Assembly: GCF_965227505.1 (NCBI RefSeq)
Contig: NZ_OZ245757.1
Coordinates: forward strand, 3,720,001 to 3,784,000
Direction of reading: 5' to 3'
Length of the DNA stretch: 64,000 bases
Source: Pelagibius sp965227505
GTDB taxonomy: Bacteria; Pseudomonadota; Alphaproteobacteria; Kiloniellales; Kiloniellaceae
Part shown: positions 17,627-26,940 of the stretch, piece by piece
Layout of the letters: each line of letters starts with the position of its first letter
Numbering within the stretch: position 1 is the stretch's first letter
The notes under the pieces: model-generated
What the model was told of the DNA's origin: nothing
The model's database searches: none
Seen by the model: only the letters and a program-made list of their open reading frames with translations
Position numbers and translations under genes: made by a program

Positions 17627-18449
17627 ATGGTGAAGTTGCTAAGTTCTTTAGCTTCAAACACGCATCGTCTTGGCGATTACGACCATCTGCGGTTTCTGAC
17701 GCGTTCGCGGGTGGCCTGGGAGTATCTTCGGCGCAACAGCGATTATCAGCGTGATTGGCGTTTTTCGGTGCCTGGACGCCCGAAACCCATCCACCTTACC
17801 GATGGTACGGTCCTGCTCCGGGCACGGCGTCGCTTCATGCATGCGGAAGGTTGGGGCCTTTATTGCTTTCGTTGATCCGTCGGAAAATGGCCTCGAGGCG
17901 AATGTTTTCTGGCGAACGGAGACCTTCGCGCGCGTTCTGAGAGCATATGTTCGCCCCAGTGGCGACCCCGCTTTCGGCAGCATCATCTCACTGGGCGACC
18001 TGCGATGTTGGCGCACACTTCTGAAGGCGGTGGATGGCGAGCAGCACCTTCTGTTGCGCGATCGGCGCCACGTGATCCAGCTGTTGTGCCGAGGCGCCGA
18101 TCTTCGGACGGACACGTTCTCCATCGAGTTAGTGGTTGATCAGTTTCCGGAATTTGGAGGCCGCCTGCGGCTTTTGAAAGCAATGGCGGATGTCTATCGG
18201 CAGCGTCGTATTGGTGGCGGCACCGGCGGCTGGACCGTCGAGGCGATGCGCCATCGCGATGCACTGGTAACCTTAGATCTGCGCCGACAGGGCTGGAAGT
18301 TTCAGGACATCGCGCGGTTCATCCACGGCGATAAGTTTGTCGACGAGGAATGGACCAACCCGAACGCGACGCTCAAGAACCGCACGATCCGCAGCTTTAG
18401 GCGTGGCATGCGGATGATCAACGGCGGCTATCGAAAGCTGCTGATGTAG
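17627..18449 (+). pseudogene. Frameshifted DUF6499/DUF2285 regulator-like gene
   Basis: The N-terminal part (from the ATG at 17627, with a strong AAGGAGAGG) has the SRVAWEYLRRNSDYQRDW signature of the DUF6499 'transcriptional regulator' domain. The DUF2285 part (RHVIQLLCRGADLRTD, ELVVDQFPEFGGRLRLLKAM, TLKNRTIRSFRRGMRMINGG) is in another frame. The two join at about 17866-17870: GLYCF then an in-frame TGA, whereas dropping one T of the TTT at 17867-17869 gives CFVDPSENG and restores one protein of about 273 residues. Intact relatives are single proteins of about 250 residues next to transfer genes. It is either a real inactivating frameshift or a sequencing error. No slippery heptamer typical of programmed shifts is present. 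Confidence 0.8.
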
Positions 18450-18558
18450 CGGTTCGGCGTATCGTTGTCGCGTATCCGCTCGGCCGATACTTCCGCTGAT
18501 TGGCACCATGCCCGATCCTTCCCCGGCATAGCGCGTTTTCGCCCACGCCGGAGGACCT

Positions 18559-18777
18559 ATGATCGAGGATGATGTCCAAGCGACTCAGGACGGCCCTTTT
18601 CTGACCACCAAAGAAGCGGCACGTTTTCTCAAGCTCAAGCCCAACACGCTGGAGAAGATGCGCGTCTATGGCGGCGGCCCGCAGTACCGCAAGCACGGCC
18701 GCCATGTCGTTTATCACATCGACGATCTGACCGCCTGGTCAGACCTGCGCAGGAAGGACTCGACCTCCGATGTCTGA
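18559..18777 (+). CDS. Excisionase/AlpA-like helix-turn-helix protein
   Basis: A 72-residue protein with a winged HTH of the MerR/AlpA (HTH_17) type: LTTKEAARFLKLKPNTLEKM, then a wing ending in HVVYHIDDLTAWSDLRR. It has a GGAGG ribosome-binding site 5 nt before the ATG. The stop overlaps the start of the DUF2840 gene by 8 nt. In related elements this gene is followed by repA and parA. Here both are missing, so it is joined directly to DUF2840. It probably regulates the tra operon or excision. Confidence 0.85.
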   Translation: MIEDDVQATQDGPFLTTKEAARFLKLKPNTLEKMRVYGGGPQYRKHGRHVVYHIDDLTAWSDLRRKDSTSDV

Positions 18778-19237
18778 GCCCTTCACTCGCGTCGAGATCG
18801 CGTTCTATCCAGAGCATCTGAACAACTGGCTGCGCTTCGGCATGTCCGACGAGCAGCACGATCTGGACCGGCGACGCTCGCTCGCGCTGTTCAAACCGGG
18901 CCGTGTCTTCGGCTACGTCCGTTGGCGCGCCAACGAATACGGTACGCAAGAGTGGCGGTTCTCCGTCGTCCGAACCGCCGGGCCTTCAGTGTTGTCGAGC
19001 CGCATCAAGGGCGTTCAGCCCGGCGGCGAAGTCCTCCTGCTTGCAATCGGAAACGCCAAGGTGAAGCGCGCGCTGTTACAGATCGACGTGCTCGAAACGA
19101 AGGGGTTTGAGCCAGCGGACGTTTCGATCGTCTACTACCGTCATGTCCACAACCGGATCGCTACGAGACGGCCGATCCGCGCCTATTCGGAAGCTCAGCA
19201 TTCGGCGCACCTAGCTGGCAGGCGGGTGCTGTCATGA
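18770..19237 (+). CDS. DUF2840 family protein
   Basis: A 155-residue protein of the DUF2840 family: FTRVEIAFYPEHLNNWLRFG at the start, then ALFKPGRVFGYVRWRANEYGTQEW and GGEVLLLAIGNAKVKRALLQIDVLE. It is soluble. It is found in conjugative elements immediately upstream of the traF-type peptidase, as here, where stop and start overlap by 4 nt. Its function is unknown, and the fixed neighbourhood suggests a role in transfer. Confidence 0.88.
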   Translation: MSEPFTRVEIAFYPEHLNNWLRFGMSDEQHDLDRRRSLALFKPGRVFGYVRWRANEYGTQEWRFSVVRTAGPSVLSSRIKGVQPGGEVLLLAIGNAKVKRALLQIDVLETKGFEPADVSIVYYRHVHNRIATRRPIRAYSEAQHSAHLAGRRVLS

Positions 19238-19740
19238 GACGGTTTTGGCTCCTTGCAACTGCGGTTCCGGTGCTAGCGTTGGCGGTCGCATCGCTCGTCA
19301 TCTTGCCGAAAAAGCTGATCTACAACGCTTCCGCAAGCGCTCCCATCGGCCTCTACTGGCTCGACAATCGGCCCATCAAGCGTGGTGACTACGTCCTCAT
19401 GCGCGTGCCCGAGCGGGTCCGGCTTCTCGTGATCGAGCGCGGATATTTGCCTCCGGACGTGCCGCTTCTGAAGCGTGTTGTGGGCCTCAACGGCGACCGA
19501 ATCTGTCGCCAATTGGACGAGATTTCCGTCAACGGTTCGCCGGTCGCGACGGCGAACCGTTGGGACGGACTGGGGCGCGACATGCTGGATTGGCATGGCT
19601 GTCACGTCCTGACCGAACAAACGGTCTTCCTGCTGCAAGACCATCGGCATTCCTTTGACAGCCGCTATTTCGGGCCGGTGGATCGGCGTCTGATCACCGG
19701 TCGGGCGACGAGGCTGCGTGTCCCTTGGCAGAAGGACTAG
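19234..19740 (+). CDS. traF: TraF-type S26 signal peptidase of the conjugation system
   Basis: A 168-residue inner-membrane peptidase with one N-terminal membrane helix (residues 5-24), then SAPIGLYW with the catalytic Ser (about S35) and LLKRVVGLNGD with the catalytic Lys (about K80). In IncP-type systems TraF processes and cyclises the TrbC pilin, and a TrbC homologue is encoded at 28472. The catalytic domain lies in the periplasm. Translation is coupled to DUF2840. It is the last gene before the putative oriT spacer and the relaxase. Confidence 0.93.
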   Translation: MRRFWLLATAVPVLALAVASLVILPKKLIYNASASAPIGLYWLDNRPIKRGDYVLMRVPERVRLLVIERGYLPPDVPLLKRVVGLNGDRICRQLDEISVNGSPVATANRWDGLGRDMLDWHGCHVLTEQTVFLLQDHRHSFDSRYFGPVDRRLITGRATRLRVPWQKD

Positions 19741-19840
19741 GAAAGTTGATCCAACGTCAGGAAGGAGTTGGAGCGTATGAGAGGTATGAGGCGGCGGAGG
19801 GCAAGATAAAAGGTCATGGTGCAAAGCGGCGCTTTTTCCA

Positions 19841-19909
19841 GCCTGCACATCGGGTTGGCCTGCACATGGGGCTGCGCCCCATGTGCAGGCGGTCAGCGCT
19901 AAAGCGCTG
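19841..19909 (+). other. Candidate origin of transfer (oriT)
   Basis: In the 249-nt gap between traF and the relaxase gene, GCCTGCACAT occurs twice (19841 and 19858). The second copy starts a perfect 15-bp inverted repeat with a 3-nt loop (19858-19872/19876-19890). A second inverted repeat (CAGCGCT/AGCGCTG, 19894-19909) follows. Direct plus inverted repeats directly upstream of a relaxase gene are the usual make-up of an oriT. The nic site cannot be placed. A terminator between the operons is the alternative reading, but no T-run follows. Confidence 0.5.
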
Positions 19910-19989
19910 GTTGGATTGCGGAATTGTTGGTGCAAGGAGGAAGGCGCTGTTTTCGCCGGGCGATGGCGCGCCTAAGTCAGTGAGCGACC

Positions 19990-21981
19990 ATGGCGGACGA
20001 CACGGAAGACATCTTCAAACCCAAGCTCGGACGTATCCGCAGCCTCGGCGGCAAGCGGACCAAGAGCTACCTGAACCGGGTGCTGCACCAGGTCTCCGCC
20101 GCCGGCAAGACCGGCTTCGGAACGCGGCGCGCGCCGGGGCAGTTTTCAGGCAACCGGATCGGGCGCGGCGGCTCCGCCATGCGCCAGCGCCGGGCGGGCC
20201 ACCGCTTAGGGCCGTCGTCGCGCCGCGTCATCATCAAGACGCGGATCGTCAAGTTCAAGGCCAGCGGCGTCGAAGCGGCCCGCGCGCATCTACGCTACAT
20301 CCAGCGCGACGGGGTCTCAAAACGGAACGAGCCGGGCCGGCTCTTTGACGCGGCGACCGACGACGCCGACGGCAACGCGTTCCTGGAGCGCAGCGAGGGC
20401 GACCGGCACCAATTCCGCTTCATCGTCTCGCCGGAGGACGCGACCGAGCTCGAAGACCTTAAGTCCTTCGTCCGCGATTTGATGGCCGGCATGGAGGAGG
20501 ATCTCGAGACCAAGCTCGACTGGGTCGCCGTCGACCATTTCAACACCGCGCATCCGCACACCCATATCGTGCTGCGCGGCAAGGACGACCTCGGTAAGGA
20601 CCTGGTCATCGCGCGCGACTACATTGCCCATGGCATGCGCGAGCACGCCCGCGAACTCGTCACCTTGGAATTGGGGCCGCAGACCGAGCAGGAGTTGCGG
20701 CAGAAACTCTCCGTTCAGGTCGAACAGGATCGCTTTAACGATCTTGACCGCGGATTGCTGAGGGATGCGACCGACAATCTGATCGATCTGCAAACCGCGC
20801 CGCAGGGCGAGCGCGCGCGGTTCCGACACGCCATGCAGCTCGGCCGGCTGCGCACGCTCGCCAAGCGCGGCCTCGCGGAAGAGGCGGCGCCCGGCCAGTG
20901 GCGACTGTCAGAACGATTAGAAGGGACGTTACGGCGGGCCGGCGAGCGCGGCGACATCATCAAGACCATGCACCGGGGGCTCGGCCGGGCCGGCCTCGAT
21001 GCCGGCGCGAGCGAATACGCCGTTTACGATCCGTCCGATCCGCGTGCGCCGACGATCATCGGGCGGATCATCGACCGGGGCCTCCATGATGAATTGAATG
21101 ACGGCCACTACGTCATGATCGACGGTGCCGATGGCCGGGTTCACTACGTGGCGCTCAATCCCAAACAGGACTTGGAGGATTTACCGATGGGCGGCGTCGT
21201 CGAAGTGCGCCCGGCGGCGGCGGGCCTGAAACCGGCCGACCGCACCATCGCCGAGGTGGCGCGGGGCAATGGCGGCCTCTATGAGACGGGCGCCCATCAC
21301 GCCGCTGATCCGCGCGCGTCGGCGGACTATGTTCAAGCGCATGTTCGGCGTTTGGAGGCGCTGCGCCGGGCGAACATCGTGCGGCGTTTTCCGGACGGGT
21401 CCTGGGAGGTGCCGATCGACTTTGAGGATCGTGTCGCCGAGTTCGCCAAGAAGGGGCCGAGCTATCCGGGGAGCGTCGCGGCGCTATCCTTCCTTGGGCT
21501 TGAGGATCAGGTGCGGGCGGACGGCGCAACCTGGCTCGATGCGCAGCTCGTCGCCATGGAGCGGGTGGCGCTGTGCGGCGACCGCTTCGGGGCCGACGTC
21601 GCCGAGGCGCTCAGCCGGCGCGAAGAACACCTGATTGCGCAGAACCTCGCCGAGCGCGACGGCCAGACGATGCGCTATCAGCGAAACCTCCTGAAACTGC
21701 TCCGGCAGCGGGAGGTGGCGCACGCCGGAGAGAAGCTCGCCAAGGAGATGGGGCTGACCTTCTCGCCGACGCAGGACGGCGATCGGATCGACGGCGTTTA
21801 TCGAAAGTCCGTCTGGCTGGCCAGCGGCAAGTTCGCCTTCATCGAGGAATCCCAGGAGTTCACACTGGTCCCATGGCGGCCGGTTCTCGAGCGCCAGCGG
21901 GGTCAGACGGTCGGCGGTGTGATGCGCGGCGCATCGGTGTCCTTCGAGATCAGGAAGAAGCGCGGGATCGGGATTGGTTGA
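19990..21981 (+). CDS. Relaxase with DUF3363 domain (VirD2/RlxS type)
   Basis: A 663-residue DNA relaxase. The N-terminal domain contains HLRYIQRDG with the likely catalytic Tyr (Y103) and the metal-binding histidine motif DHFNTAHPHTH (H183, H188, H190, H192). The C-terminal 400 residues form the DUF3363 domain (about 245-640), including VALNPKQDLEDLPMG and LVAMERVALCG. The enzyme nicks oriT, stays bound to the 5' end of the strand and leads it to the TraG coupling protein. This relaxase type belongs to Tn4371-like integrative elements. The N-terminus is highly basic. In related elements traG follows closely. Here a gene on the opposite strand separates them. Confidence 0.93.
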   Translation: MADDTEDIFKPKLGRIRSLGGKRTKSYLNRVLHQVSAAGKTGFGTRRAPGQFSGNRIGRGGSAMRQRRAGHRLGPSSRRVIIKTRIVKFKASGVEAARAHLRYIQRDGVSKRNEPGRLFDAATDDADGNAFLERSEGDRHQFRFIVSPEDATELEDLKSFVRDLMAGMEEDLETKLDWVAVDHFNTAHPHTHIVLRGKDDLGKDLVIARDYIAHGMREHARELVTLELGPQTEQELRQKLSVQVEQDRFNDLDRGLLRDATDNLIDLQTAPQGERARFRHAMQLGRLRTLAKRGLAEEAAPGQWRLSERLEGTLRRAGERGDIIKTMHRGLGRAGLDAGASEYAVYDPSDPRAPTIIGRIIDRGLHDELNDGHYVMIDGADGRVHYVALNPKQDLEDLPMGGVVEVRPAAAGLKPADRTIAEVARGNGGLYETGAHHAADPRASADYVQAHVRRLEALRRANIVRRFPDGSWEVPIDFEDRVAEFAKKGPSYPGSVAALSFLGLEDQVRADGATWLDAQLVAMERVALCGDRFGADVAEALSRREEHLIAQNLAERDGQTMRYQRNLLKLLRQREVAHAGEKLAKEMGLTFSPTQDGDRIDGVYRKSVWLASGKFAFIEESQEFTLVPWRPVLERQRGQTVGGVMRGASVSFEIRKKRGIGIG

Positions 21982-22025
21982 AGGGATTGACAAAATCGGG
22001 CCTGAGGTTGCCGTTGATCGACCTA

Positions 22026-24548
22026 TCAGAGGTTGGTCATATCCTTAGCCCAGAACTCATCCAGCAACGCCTCAATATCCCATCGTTTCTCTTCTGTAAT
22101 CTTCGAAATGAGAGTCAGCCGCTCGATCGGGGTCTCCTTGCGGAGATCTTCGATCAAGGCGATCACTTTGTCTCGCAAAGCGACAACGCTTTGAGGTAAG
22201 CAGAGTCCCATTTCGTCCGATGGGTTAGCCTTGGCGTCCACCGACCCATCGGGGCCGATGTAAACAAGGCCGAGGCAAGTGTATTCGCCATGGGTTTGCT
22301 CCATCCATTCAAGATGGTCATGACCTTGACTAATGTCCTTCTTGAAATACGTCGCCGGATCGTCCTTATCGGTTTTGAGCTCAAACCCAATCATGCGCGG
22401 CTGCGCTTCATCGAGCCACAGGACATCCGGTCCAGTCCCTTCGTCGTTATCGGGACGAATAGCCTTGAAGCCGAGTAGTTCGCCGAGCTGACGTACGCCG
22501 GCTTCGGCCTGGTTCGGAGTGCCAGTGTCGATCAACGCGAGCGTATCGGCTAATTTCTTTAGCTCACCTTCGAACTTCGCGCCTTGCGGGTAGCTGAGTA
22601 GGTCTTTCAACGACTTCCCGAATTCATTGAATTCATAAGAAGCGGCATCTTTGGCACCGAGCCCCAAGGGTCTAGGCAGCGTCATCGAGCGGTTGAGCCG
22701 CCGCATTGCTATTCCATAAGCCCGGTATGCTGCGTCTTTGTCACCGTCGAGCTCATAGGCGGCCCCAAGCCAGATCGAATGCCAGCCGCTCAGCTTTGCA
22801 TCGTCGGTAGCGGTCTTATCGATAGTCTTTTCCAATTCGCGTCGCGCCGTCGCCGCGTCACCGCTCCACATGGCGGCCGCATATTTCGCTTCGGACAAGG
22901 TAGCGGCCACCATGACGGGTTCGGCCTGTTGTGCTCGTTCGAGCTGATCCTTGTCGAGCTCAGCCAATTTTACCTCGCGCCTATAGTAGTCGAGCCATCC
23001 TTCGTCGCGGTCAAGAACCCGGTCGACGAGTTCAATTACGTCGTCGCCTTCGGTCAGTTTGAACTCCGTCTGCACTTCGCGGCCGATCAATATCTGTTGC
23101 TGGAGGAGCGGTGGCAGCAGCGCGAGATTGCGGTCGCGCGCAATCCATTTGCTCAACGCCTCTCCCTGTAGCAGGAATGAACCGTAGTCGTTCCGGCCGC
23201 GATTGATCCGACCAAAGAGCTGCGCCAGCCGGTTTGCGATGCGGCTCGCATGAACATTGTCCATGCGCAGCCATTCCCATTGATAGCGCTCCAGGAGCGA
23301 CGTAGCCGAAGGAACACCGTCCATGATCATGATGCGGCAGGTGTCGTGCGGCAAATCAATCCCGTCGACTCTTGAGACCAGTGTGAAGGCGCCATCTTTT
23401 TGGTTTTCGCGAAAATCATTGAGCGCATCGGTAAACTCTTCCGGCGTCGGTGGCTCGGCAAGGTCTTCCCACTCGCTGGCGCGCGCATAGTCCGGCACCG
23501 CGACAATAGCCTTACGGCCCTTCACAAGCTTCTTCGCGAATTTGGGTCCGAAACCCTTCTTCACCTTGCGACCATCGAGAATGAGGCGTTCGCCATTTCC
23601 AGCATCGTTTGAAGGCGTAATGATCTCGCCGGGCTGGCGCCCGAAAGCTCGGATGAACTCGGTCTGGCTCTGGAGCGTCGCTGAAAGATAAATCCGCCTG
23701 ATGTTCTGCTCAAAGATGTCGAGGGCGAGCGAAGGTAAGAAAGGTGGTGTTAGTTCAAAGACGCCCCGCGTGAAGATTGCCGCGCAGCAGTCGAGACGAT
23801 CTTCAAGCCAGGCGAATGGGTATTTGTAATCGTCGTCTGTCTTGACACCATGCCTGTGAAAGACTTCCAGCAATCGCTCACGGTGCTCATAAAGGCCGCC
23901 GGGCGCCACGAACGCCGTGTTCTGTTTCGAGAGGTCGAGGCTATCGGCGAACCGGCCTCGAATGCCAAGCTCTTTGAAATGGGGTCGAAATAGCCCGGCA
24001 ATTTCATTGAAGAGAGCCTCGTCCTCCCGAACGTCGATCCGTAAGGTGAACGCGTCGCGGAGTAGCGATTCCGCAACATGGGCGTCGTCAAAGATGATTG
24101 CACCAGGGAAGTAGTTGCGGCGGATAGAACTTAGCCCATTGAAGAGGGCTGCGTAGGTCGTAATGCAGAACGCCTTACCGGTTTCGAAGAGATCATTGGA
24201 ATAGCCGCCGCGAACGCGCGTCGTGTGGTCGATGCCGATCCGCGTCGCTTCCTTTGAGGTTTGCTCGACAAGATCAATGGTCGAACAGACATACACGATA
24301 TTCTCCAAACCCTCGTTTACGAGACTCTGGGCAATCAACAAGCCGACAATTGTTTTCCCGGCACCGGTGTTCAGCGAGATCAATACATCGCGTTTGTCGC
24401 GGACCTTCTGCCATTCGATGAGCGCCCTGTCCTGTCCGCGCCAGAGATCGTTCGGCGTTCCAGCGAGACTCGGCAAAGTCTCGAATATCTTGATCGGGTT
24501 GCTCGGCGCCTTTGGCTTCTTAGCGCTGCCGAGCTTTGAGAAGTCCAT
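22026..24548 (-). CDS. DEAD/DEAH-type SF2 helicase fused to a PD-(D/E)XK nuclease-like domain
   Basis: An 840-residue protein, ATG at 24548 with GAGG upstream. The SF2 core has SLNTGAGKT (Walker A, residues 59-66), IIFDDAH (Walker B, D154-H157), YLSATLQ (motif III) and QLFGRINRGR (motif VI, about 445). Residues about 530-610 look like TPR-type helices (AATARRELEKT, AAYELDGDKDAAYRAYG). The C-terminus has GPDVLW (about 706) and IGFELKT (about 720), a D...ExK pattern of restriction-like nucleases, followed by HDHLEWME. Such a helicase-nuclease would bind and cut foreign or displaced DNA and is a good antiphage or anti-plasmid candidate. It is inserted on the opposite strand between relaxase and traG and stands alone. 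No methyltransferase is next to it. Confidence 0.85.
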   Translation of the reverse strand: MDFSKLGSAKKPKAPSNPIKIFETLPSLAGTPNDLWRGQDRALIEWQKVRDKRDVLISLNTGAGKTIVGLLIAQSLVNEGLENIVYVCSTIDLVEQTSKEATRIGIDHTTRVRGGYSNDLFETGKAFCITTYAALFNGLSSIRRNYFPGAIIFDDAHVAESLLRDAFTLRIDVREDEALFNEIAGLFRPHFKELGIRGRFADSLDLSKQNTAFVAPGGLYEHRERLLEVFHRHGVKTDDDYKYPFAWLEDRLDCCAAIFTRGVFELTPPFLPSLALDIFEQNIRRIYLSATLQSQTEFIRAFGRQPGEIITPSNDAGNGERLILDGRKVKKGFGPKFAKKLVKGRKAIVAVPDYARASEWEDLAEPPTPEEFTDALNDFRENQKDGAFTLVSRVDGIDLPHDTCRIMIMDGVPSATSLLERYQWEWLRMDNVHASRIANRLAQLFGRINRGRNDYGSFLLQGEALSKWIARDRNLALLPPLLQQQILIGREVQTEFKLTEGDDVIELVDRVLDRDEGWLDYYRREVKLAELDKDQLERAQQAEPVMVAATLSEAKYAAAMWSGDAATARRELEKTIDKTATDDAKLSGWHSIWLGAAYELDGDKDAAYRAYGIAMRRLNRSMTLPRPLGLGAKDAASYEFNEFGKSLKDLLSYPQGAKFEGELKKLADTLALIDTGTPNQAEAGVRQLGELLGFKAIRPDNDEGTGPDVLWLDEAQPRMIGFELKTDKDDPATYFKKDISQGHDHLEWMEQTHGEYTCLGLVYIGPDGSVDAKANPSDEMGLCLPQSVVALRDKVIALIEDLRKETPIERLTLISKITEEKRWDIEALLDEFWAKDMTNL

Positions 24549-24551
24549 CAC

Positions 24552-24901
24552 ATCACCTCAACGTCTACCACCGTGTACATCTAGCGCTGAGTTTACGACG
24601 AGGGTTAATGGTTCAAAACCCAGTTCCCAATCCGCCCTCGAATCCAAACTCGGCCTGATTTGGCAGCAATGCTGAACGCCGACGAAACGCCTGTCCATCT
24701 CAATCCAAGGTTATAGGCCGCACGGCCTGAAAAAAGTATGCCTGACGATCTGCGACAAACTTGGATCGACTTGGTTTTGCTTGGCTTTTTCTTCCTTTGT
24801 TGGATGGAGTTGGAAGTCATTGCATTGAATAAACTCTGATCTAAAAGCGATCTTTTGCCGGAATTCACTTGGGCCTTCGGCCCCAACACCGGCAAAGATA
24901 G
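24552..24901. promoter_or_regulatory. Divergent spacer before traG with a nested hairpin
   Basis: A 350-nt gap without a gene that I can support. It must carry the leftward helicase promoter and the rightward traG promoter. Close to traG, an 8-bp inverted repeat TTTGCCGG/CCGGCAAA (24854-24861 and 24889-24896) encloses a second hairpin GGGCC-TTC-GGCCC (24871-24883). The outer repeat ends 5 nt before the traG ATG, and no clear Shine-Dalgarno sequence is left. This could fold over or replace the ribosome site and control traG translation. Confidence 0.4.
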
Positions 24902-26929
24902 ATGACCCCGACCAAACTCCTCATAGGCCAAATCCTTCTCGTCTTCGGGATCGTCATCGGCGCCGTCTGGTTCTCGACTCAATGGGTCGCCGGCCAGCTC
25001 GGGCATCAGCCCCGCCTTGGTCCGGCCTGGTTCGAACTCGGTTCCTATCCCGTCTATCTGCCCTGGCGGCTGTTCGAGTGGTGGTACGCCTTCGAACCGT
25101 ACGCGCCGGGCGTCTTCAACCGCGCCGGCGTCATGGCGGCGGCGGGCGGCATCCTTGGGGTTGTTGTCGCCATCGTGGGCTCGCTGTGGCGCGCGCGGCA
25201 GAACCGGTTGGTGACGACTTACGGTTCGTCACGCTGGGCGACACGGCGCGAAGTCGAGAAAGCGGGGCTCTTCGAGCCTGCCGGCGTTTTCCTCGGCAGG
25301 TTGAAGGGCCGCTATCTGCGTCATGACGGGCCGGAGCATGTTATGTGTTTCGCCCCGACGCGCTCGGGCAAGGGCGTCGGCCTCGTCATCCCGACGCTCC
25401 TGTCCTGGCCGCATTCCGCCGTGATCCACGACATCAAAGGCGAGAACTGGCAACTCACATCGGGCTGGCGCGGCAAGTTCTCGCACTGCCTGCTGTTCAA
25501 TCCGACCGATCCGGCGAGCGCCAAATACAACCCGCTGCTCGAAGTGCGCAAAGGCCGTTTCGAGGTCCGCGACGTCCAGAACATCGCCGACATCCTGGTC
25601 GACCCCGAAGGCAGTCTTGAACGGCGCACCCATTGGGAAAAGACCGGCCACTCGCTCTTGGTCGGCGTCATCCTGCACGTTCTCTACGCCGAAGAAGAAA
25701 AAACGCTGGCGCGCGTTGCGACTTTCCTGTCGGACCCCTCGCGCAGCTTCGAGCGGACGCTGCGCGTGATGATGAGCACCAATCATCTCGGGACGGACGA
25801 TAAACCGCAGGTTCACCCGGTCGTAGCGCAGTCCGCGCGCGAGCTTCTGAACAAGAGCGACAACGAACGCTCCGGCGTCCTGTCGACGGCCATGTCCTTT
25901 CTAGGGCTCTATCGCGATCCGACCGTCGCGGCGACGACGAGCCGCTGCGACTGGCGCATCGCCGATCTCGTCGATGCGGATCGTCCGGTGTCGCTCTATT
26001 TCGTCGTTCCCCCATCGGACTTGTCGCGCACCAAGCCGCTTGTTCGCCTCGTGCTGAATCAGATCGGGCGGCGGCTGACCGAGCGCCTGCAGGGCGCCGA
26101 CGACGGGAAGCGCCGCCACCAGCTCTTGATGATGCTCGACGAGTTTCCGGCTTTGGGCAGACTCGACTTTTTCGAGAGCGCGCTCGCCTACAAGGCCGGC
26201 TACGGCATCCGCAGCTTTCTGATCGCCCAGTCGCTCAACCAGATTTCCAAGGCGTATGGCGAGAACAACGCCATCCTCGACAACTGCCATGTCCGGATCG
26301 CTTTCGCCTCGAACGACGAGCGGACGGCCAAGCGAATCTCCGACTCGCTGGGTACGGCGACGGAGCTTCGCGCACAGCGGAACTATGCCGGTCACCGGCT
26401 CGCGCCGTGGCTGGCGCACGTCATGGTCTCGCGCCAGGAGACCGCACGGCAATTGCTGACGCCCGGCGAGGTGATGCAGCTCCCGGCCGACGAAGAAATC
26501 GTCATGGTCTCCGGCCAGCCGCCGATCCGCGCTCGCAAGCTGCGCTACTACGAGGACGCCAACTTCACGGGCCGGGTGTTCCCCCCGTCCGCGCTCGTGG
26601 CGGACGGTCCCTACGCGGACCGTCCGCAGTCACGGGCCGACGACTGGTCGGGTCAGGTGCGCAGCCCTCATGCCGACCTGATTAGGTCCTGGTCGGATCT
26701 TGTCTCGGGCGAACAGGACGATGGCGGCGGCCTGCGACGCCATCCCGGATTGAAGGAGGAAGCGCCGGCGAAGACCGCGCCCGAACGCGCGCCGGACGCT
26801 GGCCTGCTTGACGACGATTTCGATCCCAACGACGCCAAGCGAATGGACCAGCTCGCGCGCAACACCGCGACCGTCCAACGCGCCCACGCCATGGACCAGG
26901 CCGACGACGACCTGATCCCGAGCTTTTGA
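24902..26929 (+). CDS. traG: Conjugative coupling protein TraG/VirD4
   Basis: A 675-residue type IV coupling protein. Two N-terminal membrane helices (residues about 6-24 and 76-95) are followed by RWATRREVEKAGL, the Walker A box APTRSGKGVG (151-160), VIHDIKGENW and the Walker B region LLMMLDEFPALG. The acidic C-terminus (DDDFDPNDAKRM) is typical. It is a hexameric inner-membrane ATPase that recruits the relaxase-DNA complex to the Trb channel. It is separated from the relaxase gene by the inserted helicase-nuclease and is followed 11 nt later by the CopG-type gene. Confidence 0.96.
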   Translation: MTPTKLLIGQILLVFGIVIGAVWFSTQWVAGQLGHQPRLGPAWFELGSYPVYLPWRLFEWWYAFEPYAPGVFNRAGVMAAAGGILGVVVAIVGSLWRARQNRLVTTYGSSRWATRREVEKAGLFEPAGVFLGRLKGRYLRHDGPEHVMCFAPTRSGKGVGLVIPTLLSWPHSAVIHDIKGENWQLTSGWRGKFSHCLLFNPTDPASAKYNPLLEVRKGRFEVRDVQNIADILVDPEGSLERRTHWEKTGHSLLVGVILHVLYAEEEKTLARVATFLSDPSRSFERTLRVMMSTNHLGTDDKPQVHPVVAQSARELLNKSDNERSGVLSTAMSFLGLYRDPTVAATTSRCDWRIADLVDADRPVSLYFVVPPSDLSRTKPLVRLVLNQIGRRLTERLQGADDGKRRHQLLMMLDEFPALGRLDFFESALAYKAGYGIRSFLIAQSLNQISKAYGENNAILDNCHVRIAFASNDERTAKRISDSLGTATELRAQRNYAGHRLAPWLAHVMVSRQETARQLLTPGEVMQLPADEEIVMVSGQPPIRARKLRYYEDANFTGRVFPPSALVADGPYADRPQSRADDWSGQVRSPHADLIRSWSDLVSGEQDDGGGLRRHPGLKEEAPAKTAPERAPDAGLLDDDFDPNDAKRMDQLARNTATVQRAHAMDQADDDLIPSF

Positions 26930-26940
26930 GGAGCGCGCCG

